From the NCBI GenBank assembly GCA_041741415.1, contig JBGSKC010000054.1, positions 1 through 64,000 of the forward strand: a stretch of DNA of 64,000 bases, read 5' to 3'. Positions 59,022-64,000 of this stretch are shown here, piece by piece. Under the pieces are notes generated by a model. The model did not search any database, was not told the DNA's origin, and was given only the letters and a program-made list of their open reading frames with translations. This DNA comes from JANQTF01 sp041741415 (GTDB lineage: Bacteria; Bacteroidota; Bacteroidia; J057). The first letter of the stretch is position 1. Each line of letters opens with the position of its first letter. Position numbers and translations under genes: made by a program.

Positions 59022-59912
59022 ATGAGAGACATCCTCCGAAAAGTCCGAAAACTGGAAATCAAGATCCGCAAGGTGGTTGACAGCACCTTCGCGGGAGAAT
59101 ACCAGTCGGCTTTTAAGGGACAGGGGCTCGAATTTGACGAAGTGAGGCCCTACCAGTATGGCGACGACATCCGCCTGATCGACTGGAACGTGACGGCCAA
59201 AACGGGCGAGCTGTTTGTAAAACTGTTCAGGGAGGAGCGCGAGCAAACGCTCTTTGTGCTGTTTGACGTGAGCGGATCGGGAGATTTTGGCCCTTCGGAG
59301 GAAAACAAGCGCCTCATCGGGATGGAAATTGCCTCGATTCTGGCCTTTTCTTCGCTGAAGAACAACGATAAATTTGGGCTGGCCACCTTCTCGGATCGCA
59401 TTGAGCGCTATTACAAGGCCAACAAGGGCCGGAAACACATTCTCAAGATCGTATCTGGCGTTCTGAGTCACGCCAACCGGAGCGAACGGACCAACATCCA
59501 GATGGCCCTTGATTTTGCGAGCCACACCCTCAAGCGGCGCAGCATCCTGATTTTGATTTCCGACTTTCTGGACGATGGCTACGAAACCCTGCTGTCGCAA
59601 CTAGCCCGCAGCCACGAGGTGATTCTCATTCGTCTGTTTCACCCCAACGAGGTGTTTTCCATGGGGGCGGGAACCATTCCTGTGCTGGACATTGAAACCC
59701 AGCACCAGCGCTGGCTACAGGCTGGCAACAGCAAGTACCGGAAGCAACTGAAGGCCAGTTTCTCTGAAATTGAGGCCAGGCTTCGCAGTTTTTCCCGCCG
59801 CCACCGAATTGACTTTGTCTCCATCAACACCCGGGAAGATTATGTGCCCGCCCTGGAGGCTTTTTTCAGAGCCCGCATTCGCCAACGCGCCAACAGCAGA
59901 TACCCGTCATGA
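59022..59912 (+). CDS. DUF58-domain protein
   Basis: 296 residues. The diagnostic DUF58 stretch VRPYQYGDDIRLIDWNVTA is present (about residues 47-65), followed by a von Willebrand A-like part (TLFVLFDVSGSGDFG, with a MIDAS-like DxSxS, and ILILISDFLDDGYETLL). Such proteins are linked to MoxR AAA+ ATPases and cell-envelope processes. Here no moxR gene is adjacent (thyA is upstream). ATG 59022 starts the normal MRDILRKVRKLEIKIRKV. The next gene overlaps by 4 nt. Confidence 0.9.
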   Translation: MRDILRKVRKLEIKIRKVVDSTFAGEYQSAFKGQGLEFDEVRPYQYGDDIRLIDWNVTAKTGELFVKLFREEREQTLFVLFDVSGSGDFGPSEENKRLIGMEIASILAFSSLKNNDKFGLATFSDRIERYYKANKGRKHILKIVSGVLSHANRSERTNIQMALDFASHTLKRRSILILISDFLDDGYETLLSQLARSHEVILIRLFHPNEVFSMGAGTIPVLDIETQHQRWLQAGNSKYRKQLKASFSEIEARLRSFSRRHRIDFVSINTREDYVPALEAFFRARIRQRANSRYPS

Positions 59913-60826
59913 TTCGAAGGAAAGTTTGGCTTTGCTTAATGTTCTGGCTGGCGGGCGGGCTCCTGCAAGGCCAGGCTGTGCGTGCCAGCCTGGAGCTTCA
60001 TGCTGACAGTTTCCGGCTGGGGAGCCACGTGGAGGCGACTCTCAGCATCTGGCACCCCGCCCAGGTGGTGGTTGAGTTTCCTTCTGCCCGCGATTTTCAA
60101 CCTTTTGAGCTGGTCTCTTCGCGCCCGCAACCTACCCAAACCTCAGACAGCCAATCGTTTGACGTAGTGGTGTACACCCTCCGCAGCTTTTCGCTGGCTC
60201 CCCGGCAGGCCCTGAGCCTTCCCTATTCCTGGTATAGCCGACAGGACACCGGCAGTGGCCGTGTTCGCAGCGACAGCCTGATGCTGTTGCGTAACATTAC
60301 AGTGCTGGCAGACAGCCTCCAGTATCGGAGCAGCAACGTGTTGCTTCCCTTGCAGGATCCTCCAAACTACCTACGTGCCATGCTGGTGACACTGGGCCTG
60401 GGCCTGGTTGTGCTACTGCTGGTGGTGGTTCTTCGGCGGCCTTTGCGCAAATACTGGCAGCTTCGAAACCTCGGCAGGGGGTTGGATCGCGCTCAGCGGG
60501 GGCTCGAACGGCTTGCGCAGGAGAACAACCAGGAAATCCAGCTGGACAGCCTCAACACCTTGTGGCGAGCGTATGTGGATCCGAAAGCCGAGCATCAGCT
60601 TGGTGCAATGACCACTACCGAGCTTCGCGAAGGGGTGAGGCGGCTGCGCCACCTCGATATATCCGAGCAGCAGGTGCTGGTGCAAGCCTCGACTATGAGA
60701 GACAGGGTGATGTTTGCCGGAGAAGCGGTTGCCCGGCAGGAGGTGAGCGCCCTGGTGAATGGGCTGAAGCAGGTGCTTGACAAAACCTACGCTCACCGAA
60801 AGGCCGCGATTCAGGAGGGGAGATAG
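59909..60826 (+). CDS. Exported single-pass protein of a DUF58 operon
   Basis: 305 residues. Signal peptide MIRRKVWLCLMFWLAGGLLQ; a periplasmic beta domain (about 25-145) with SFDVVVYTLRSFSLAPRQAL like the BatD N-terminal pattern; a membrane helix (AMLVTLGLGLVVLLLVVVLR); and a cytoplasmic helical tail. The position after DUF58 agrees with a BatD- or DUF4381-like role. The start overlaps the DUF58 stop (ATGA). Its 3' end overlaps the convergent K+ channel gene by 16 nt. Confidence 0.75.
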   Translation: MIRRKVWLCLMFWLAGGLLQGQAVRASLELHADSFRLGSHVEATLSIWHPAQVVVEFPSARDFQPFELVSSRPQPTQTSDSQSFDVVVYTLRSFSLAPRQALSLPYSWYSRQDTGSGRVRSDSLMLLRNITVLADSLQYRSSNVLLPLQDPPNYLRAMLVTLGLGLVVLLLVVVLRRPLRKYWQLRNLGRGLDRAQRGLERLAQENNQEIQLDSLNTLWRAYVDPKAEHQLGAMTTTELREGVRRLRHLDISEQQVLVQASTMRDRVMFAGEAVARQEVSALVNGLKQVLDKTYAHRKAAIQEGR

Positions 60827-61824
60827 AGCGCACGGAAGCGGCTCAGCTGGGCGTCGGTGCCCATAACAAAGAGCCGGTCTTCGGCGGTGATGTGGTCTTC
60901 GATGTGAGGATTGAGCTCAACAGGGCGGTTGCCCCGCTTAAACCCGAGCACGAGCACCCCGCTCTGGGAACGGATTTCGAGCTCGCGGAGCGTTTTGCCG
61001 AGCAATTTTGGCGCGTTGGCGCAGATGATATCTTCGAGGTGCAGGTGTGAATTGCCTTCCCCTGAAACAAGGTCCACAAATTCCATCAAAGCGGGTCGGG
61101 TGAGCAAATTGGCCATTTTCCTGCCCCCGATGAGGTTGGGAACAATCACCTCGTTGGCACCTGCGCGCTTGAGCTTGTTGATAGAAGATTCGAGGGTGGC
61201 CCTTGCAATGATGTTGAGCCGGGGGTTCAGGCCACGGGCCGTGAGGGTGATGTACACATTTTCAGCATCTGTTGACAGCGAGGAAACGAGGCCTTTGGCA
61301 TGCATGATGTTGGCGCGAAGAAGGACCTCTTCCTGGGTGGCATCGCCCTGCACCACGAGCACATCGTGCTGCTGGCGGAAGTCTTCAATCACCGATTCAT
61401 CTGTTTCTACCACCACAAAAGGCTGGCGCTGGCGGAGCAATTCCAGGGCAGCTTCCCGGCCGTTCCGGCCTAATCCGCAAATGATGATGTGGTTTTCCAG
61501 CTTGGTCACGCGTTTGTTCACTTTGTAGCGGTCCAGCACTTTTTTCATTTCCCCCTCCACCATGAAAGTAGTGAGGTTGGTAATGACATACACAAAGGTT
61601 CCTGTGCTGAAAATGATCAGGAGAATCGAGAAAATTTTACCCGCCACGCTCAGTTCGCCAAGGGTGCCGAAGCCCACCGTGCTCATGGTGATGGTGGTCA
61701 TGTAGACCGCATCCACGAGCGAATATCCTTCGATCATTCGATATCCTTCCACCCCGACAAAGGAGATCAGGAACAGGAGGAGCAGCGGGAAAATCAGCCG
61801 GCGAAAAAGCCCTTGCGCATGCAT
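60811..61824 (-). CDS. Potassium channel with RCK (TrkA-N) domain
   Basis: 337 residues. Two membrane helices flank a pore loop with selectivity filter TMSTVGFGTLGE. The cytoplasmic part has a TrkA-N Rossmann fold (IIICGLGRNGREAALELLRQ, then VVQGDATQEEVLL) and a C-terminal RCK_C part (LLGKTLRELEIRSQSGVLVL). It resembles MthK/Kch channels with ligand-gated RCK rings. TVGFG in place of TVGYG is seen in many bacterial channels. ATG 61824 is the start. Divergent from tRNA-Ala. Confidence 0.95.
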   Translation of the reverse strand: MHAQGLFRRLIFPLLLLFLISFVGVEGYRMIEGYSLVDAVYMTTITMSTVGFGTLGELSVAGKIFSILLIIFSTGTFVYVITNLTTFMVEGEMKKVLDRYKVNKRVTKLENHIIICGLGRNGREAALELLRQRQPFVVVETDESVIEDFRQQHDVLVVQGDATQEEVLLRANIMHAKGLVSSLSTDAENVYITLTARGLNPRLNIIARATLESSINKLKRAGANEVIVPNLIGGRKMANLLTRPALMEFVDLVSGEGNSHLHLEDIICANAPKLLGKTLRELEIRSQSGVLVLGFKRGNRPVELNPHIEDHITAEDRLFVMGTDAQLSRFRALYLPS

Positions 61825-61868
61825 GGAAAAAAATCTCGCTTAAAGGTACAATTGCAATCTCAATTTTA

Positions 61869-61898
61869 TTGCCGATTCAAAAAAACGACCTATATTTG
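61869..61898 (+). promoter_or_regulatory. Promoter of tRNA-Ala
   Basis: TTG (61869-61871), 19 nt, TATATTTG (61891-61898); the tRNA starts 11 nt later. Confidence 0.7.
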
Positions 61899-61908
61899 TA
61901 GCCTCAAA

Positions 61909-61982
61909 GGGGAATTAGCTCAGTTGGCTAGAGCGCTTGACTGGCAGTCAAGAGGTCAGCGGTTCGACTCCGCTATTCTCCA
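61909..61982 (+). tRNA. trnA: tRNA-Ala (GGC)
   Basis: Acceptor GGGGAAT / ATTCTCC pairs with a G-T at the third pair, the G3-U70 identity element of tRNA-Ala. Anticodon stem CTTGA / TCAAG with loop CTGGCAG, anticodon GGC. T arm AGCGG TTCGACT CCGCT. Discriminator A. CCA is not encoded. Confidence 0.95.
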
Positions 61983-61990
61983 CAAGCAAA

Positions 61991-62018
61991 ATCGCCGCAT
62001 TCGCGGCGGTTTTTTTTT
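61991..62018 (+). terminator. Intrinsic terminator after tRNA-Ala
   Basis: CGCCGC (61993-61998), ATTC, GCGGCG (62003-62008), then TTTTTTTTT. Confidence 0.88.
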
Positions 62019-62064
62019 GCTCTTTTTGGTCTCGTGTGCTCTGTTGCGCAGCCCGGATTTCAGA

Positions 62065-62610
62065 TTACCTGGCCACAATTTCATAGTTGCCATACAAACT
62101 CACAGCCGCCGACATTCTGCGGGTGAGGGAGTTATGAAGGTCAATATTTTTGACAACCCGGCTATACAGGTCATCCATCACCTCACTCAAAGCCTGGTAC
62201 TTCCGCTGGTACTGATCAAACTGGACCTGGGCATTGTCTTCGTCCACTTTGTCCTGCATCAGGTCGCTCACCCAGTCATTGAAGGTGGTAACTTCCTCTT
62301 CAAACAGAGCAAGCTCCCTTGCAAACCGGGACGAAAGGCTGTCGCGTTCCACCATCATGTTGCGGTATTGGCTGCGCAAATTGCCCAGGTCGCCAGCTGT
62401 GCTGAGGTAGGGATCCAGTTCTTTGAGGTGCTGGTCATATTGCTCAGTGAGGAGCAAATTGGCCTTGGTGGTGGTAACTGTGCTGCTGAGACGGGTCCAT
62501 TCCGGCTCAAAACGCTTCACCTCGTTGAGCAGGGTGATATCGGTGGAGCCGCAGCCCGACACGAAGGCCAGGCCGAGGAGCAGGAAGATCGCGGAAAATG
62601 CCTTTTTCAT
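62065..62610 (-). CDS. Hypothetical coiled-coil lipoprotein
   Basis: 181 residues with a lipobox in MKKAFSAIFLLLGLAFVSGC. The mature part is almost all helix with heptads (LSSTVTTTKANLLLTEQYDQ, RELALFEEEVTTFNDWVSDL, DQYQRKYQALSEVMDDLYSR). No family named. It faces away from the TonB-C gene. Function unknown. Confidence 0.75.
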   Translation of the reverse strand: MKKAFSAIFLLLGLAFVSGCGSTDITLLNEVKRFEPEWTRLSSTVTTTKANLLLTEQYDQHLKELDPYLSTAGDLGNLRSQYRNMMVERDSLSSRFARELALFEEEVTTFNDWVSDLMQDKVDEDNAQVQFDQYQRKYQALSEVMDDLYSRVVKNIDLHNSLTRRMSAAVSLYGNYEIVAR

Positions 62611-62719
62611 CAGATAGAGGTGTGTCGGGGTCGCTGCAAGTTAAGAGGAAAAGAGGGAACGGGAAAGCACCGAAATGTGCGAAGGCCGGGAAGCACGGAG
62701 CGCCATGCGGGAATTCGCC

Positions 62720-62727
62720 TATCTTTG
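62720..62727 (+). promoter_or_regulatory. -7 element TATCTTTG before the TonB-C gene
   Basis: Full TAnnTTTG match, 149 nt before the ATG at 62876; no clear -33 box. Confidence 0.4.
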
Positions 62728-62875
62728 TCGGGAGTCCGGTTGCTGATAGCTGCAAAACCGGATCTGACAGAAGGAGTTTCAAGGTACCTTCCCCATCACC
62801 ATACCGAAGCAGAACGCTTCACCGCCATCATTGCGCGGCCCTCTCCCCAGTAATTGTCAATCTTCATCCAACCAT

Positions 62876-63316
62876 ATGAAACAGCTTTCCGCTTTCTTCC
62901 TCGCGCTGACCGCCTTCGCCTGCTTTGCGCTGATGCCAGCAACCCTGGCCGGGCAGGTTACCGCACAAATTCCGGACGATCTGAATCCCGGAGTCGTCAC
63001 CGTGGACCCTACCATGCTGAACCTTGACTCAGTAAGAATGGCTATTGGCTATCCGCAGGAAGCACGTGATCTGGGGATTCAGGGAGATGTGATTGTCCGG
63101 GTCAGGTTCGATGAACAGGGCCGTTATGAGAGGGATACGCTGATACAAGGCGTTCACCCCATCCTGGACGATGCAATCAGGGCAAAGGTCAGATTCATCC
63201 GTTGCACTCCTCTCATTGTTGACGGGAAACCTGCTCCATTTTACGTCAATATTCCCTTCAAATTCAAGCTTCTGGATAACTACAAACCCCGCAAGAAACG
63301 GCGACGGGAACGGTAA
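62876..63316 (+). CDS. Exported TonB C-terminal domain protein
   Basis: 146 residues: signal peptide MKQLSAFFLALTAFACFALM (ending PATLAGQ), a short linker, then a TonB_C domain (YPQEARDLGIQGDVIVRVRF, FDEQGRYERDTLIQGVHPIL, INIPFKF-type ending VNIPFKFKL) and a basic end RKKRRRER. In place of the usual membrane anchor it has a cleavable signal, so it is not a normal TonB and may act as a periplasmic partner. ATG 62876 is preferred over the TTG at 62831. Confidence 0.85.
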   Translation: MKQLSAFFLALTAFACFALMPATLAGQVTAQIPDDLNPGVVTVDPTMLNLDSVRMAIGYPQEARDLGIQGDVIVRVRFDEQGRYERDTLIQGVHPILDDAIRAKVRFIRCTPLIVDGKPAPFYVNIPFKFKLLDNYKPRKKRRRER

Positions 63317-63382
63317 GCCATTTCCCGCGGACGATACACAAATGACCACCGCATTTACCTAAGCAGGCTCCGGGGCAGTGTG

Positions 63383-63425
63383 GTCATGGTTCGGCGACGG
63401 GCCTGGAGGCCCTGCTCACCATGAC
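63383..63425. repeat. 43-nt palindromic repeat, copy 1
   Basis: Arms GTCATGGT / ACCATGAC and GGGCC / GGCCC around TGGA. Same length as the copy at 63500-63542. Confidence 0.8.
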
Positions 63426-63449
63426 AGGGGGAGGCGTCGCCTGCTTCGC

Positions 63450-63486
63450 GTCATCCTGAGCAGGCCTGTAGGCCGTCGCCGAAGGT
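63450..63486. repeat. Related palindromic repeat in the other orientation
   Basis: GTCATCCTGAGCAGGCCTGT, then AGGCCGTCGCCGAAGG. Its reverse complement lines up with the 43-nt elements on both sides (GGCGACGGCCT, GGCCTGCTC). Confidence 0.75.
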
Positions 63487-63499
63487 GGGCGCCGGGTTT

Positions 63500-63542
63500 G
63501 TCATGGTTCGGCGACGGGCCAGATGGCCCTGCTCACCATGAC
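63500..63542. repeat. 43-nt palindromic repeat, copy 2
   Basis: GTCATGGT / ACCATGAC arms, loop AGAT in place of TGGA. Confidence 0.8.
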
Positions 63543-63593
63543 CCCGCGTCTTCGCCTCCAGTCTCGCTTCTCACAGCGAAGCGGTCTCTTTTC

Positions 63594-64000
63594 TCACACC
63601 TGCGAATTCACCTTCCTCACCACCCATTCCACGCCCAGGAGGGCCAGCAGCAACACCAGCGGCCAGATCATCTGCCGGAAAGGCATCCGGGCAGGCTTGG
63701 TGTCGCGGCGGGCAATGAGGGTTTCCTGTGCAAGCAGCTCTGCTGCCAGTTGGTCGAGTTCGGATGCGTGGTAAAACTTCCCGCCGCTTTGCAGGGCAAT
63801 CTGCCGCAACAAGGCCCCGTCGGCACGGGTGCTGATGTGCTCCACCCCCGACCGGCCGACGGAAAATTCGCCCCGGTCTTCCCCTACCCGCACATTATTT
63901 TTTCGCCCTTCCGCACGATACCGGTAGCTTCCTTCCGGCAGGCTGCCCAGGTCCAGGAAGTATTGCCCTTCGTTGGTTTCGGTGAGGAAATACTGGTTTT
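63594..64000 (-). CDS. C-terminal part of a VWA-type or related membrane protein (runs off the right edge)
   Basis: The minus-strand frame is open from the window edge to the stop at 63594. The visible ~134 residues include GQYFLDLGSLPEGSYRYRAE, GALLRQIALQSGGKFYHASE and a last membrane helix WPLVLLLALLGVEWVVRK. This ending (a soluble domain with 'L-x-x-I-A-x-x-(S/T)-G-G-x-x-(Y/F)', then one helix with EWxxRK) is typical of large Bacteroidota membrane proteins that carry a VWA or similar fold. The start is outside the window, so no more can be said. Confidence 0.65.
   Translation of the reverse strand, partial: NQYFLTETNEGQYFLDLGSLPEGSYRYRAEGRKNNVRVGEDRGEFSVGRSGVEHISTRADGALLRQIALQSGGKFYHASELDQLAAELLAQETLIARRDTKPARMPFRQMIWPLVLLLALLGVEWVVRKVNSQV

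Noticed and set aside
61909..61982. tRNA-Cys (GCA) reading of the tRNA
   Set aside because: With a normal 5-bp anticodon stem the loop is CTGGCAG, which puts GGC in the anticodon, and the G3-T70 pair is specific for alanine.

Overview
The window looks like chromosomal DNA of a Bacteroidota bacterium, probably of the Saprospiria (Lewinella/Haliscomenobacter-like). I infer this from the gene families present (two-component propeller/Y_Y_Y sensor kinase, FG-GAP/ASPIC lipoprotein, DUF2851, class-1 fructose bisphosphatase, Lrp/AsnC, a type IX secretion tail fragment) and from repeated matches to the Bacteroidota promoter (TTG, about 20 nt, TAnnTTTG) in front of tRNA and housekeeping genes. The DNA is GC-rich by eye except for a short AT-rich island at about 36.8-38.9 kb. 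I had no search tools; family names rest on motifs I could read.

Layout. 0-1 kb: the end of an ISAs1-type insertion sequence that has cut off the 5' part of a barrel-like gene, then palindromic repeats. 1-10 kb: an NhaC antiporter, an EreA-like secreted protein, a Tat-exported oxidoreductase, and a minus-strand run containing PspA plus a half-length PspA-like partner, then fbp. 10-17.8 kb: thioesterase, grpE-dnaJ, an SF1 helicase, an OmpH-like lipoprotein and fmt. 17.8-29.9 kb: ppk1, a large TPR membrane protein, gatC, a CoA-type Nudix hydrolase, a methyltransferase, an FG-GAP/ASPIC lipoprotein, an aldo/keto reductase and DUF2851. 29.9-35.5 kb: a nucleotide-sugar operon (ugd-uxs-rfbC) and a heptose-kinase/nucleotidyltransferase fusion with domains in reversed order. 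35.6-36.8 kb: an ECF sigma factor with a likely anti-sigma factor. 37.0-38.7 kb: the AT-rich two-gene cassette TcmP + Gp37/Gp68 three-Cys protein, the best candidate for an undescribed system.

38.9-48.3 kb: purL, tRNA-Asn, a Crp/Fnr-type regulator, a DEAD-box helicase, two tRNA-Val genes, a STAS/GHKL-ATPase + STAS-like pair, pdhA and rfaE2. 48.3-50 kb: a repeat-rich patch with a 76-bp tandem duplication, an orphan type IX secretion tail and an intact paralogue of the broken barrel gene. 50-64 kb: rpoN, an Lrp regulator, a thioesterase, a 1,472-residue sensor kinase/receiver/nucleotide-cyclase protein, thyA, a DUF58 operon, a K+ channel, tRNA-Ala, a lipoprotein, a TonB-C protein and the 3' end of a membrane protein.

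Functional links. Several genes concern envelope and surface sugars (ugd, uxs, rfbC, the two heptose nucleotidyltransferases, PspA pair, OmpH-like lipoprotein). Signalling is rich: ECF sigma/anti-sigma, sigma-54, Lrp, a Crp-like protein, and a cyclase-fused hybrid kinase whose substrate-choosing residues are unusual. Three 62-nt hairpin repeats, each directly after a barrel-family gene or gene fragment, and a second 43-nt palindromic repeat family mark the recombinogenic patches at about 0.7, 48-50 and 63.4 kb.
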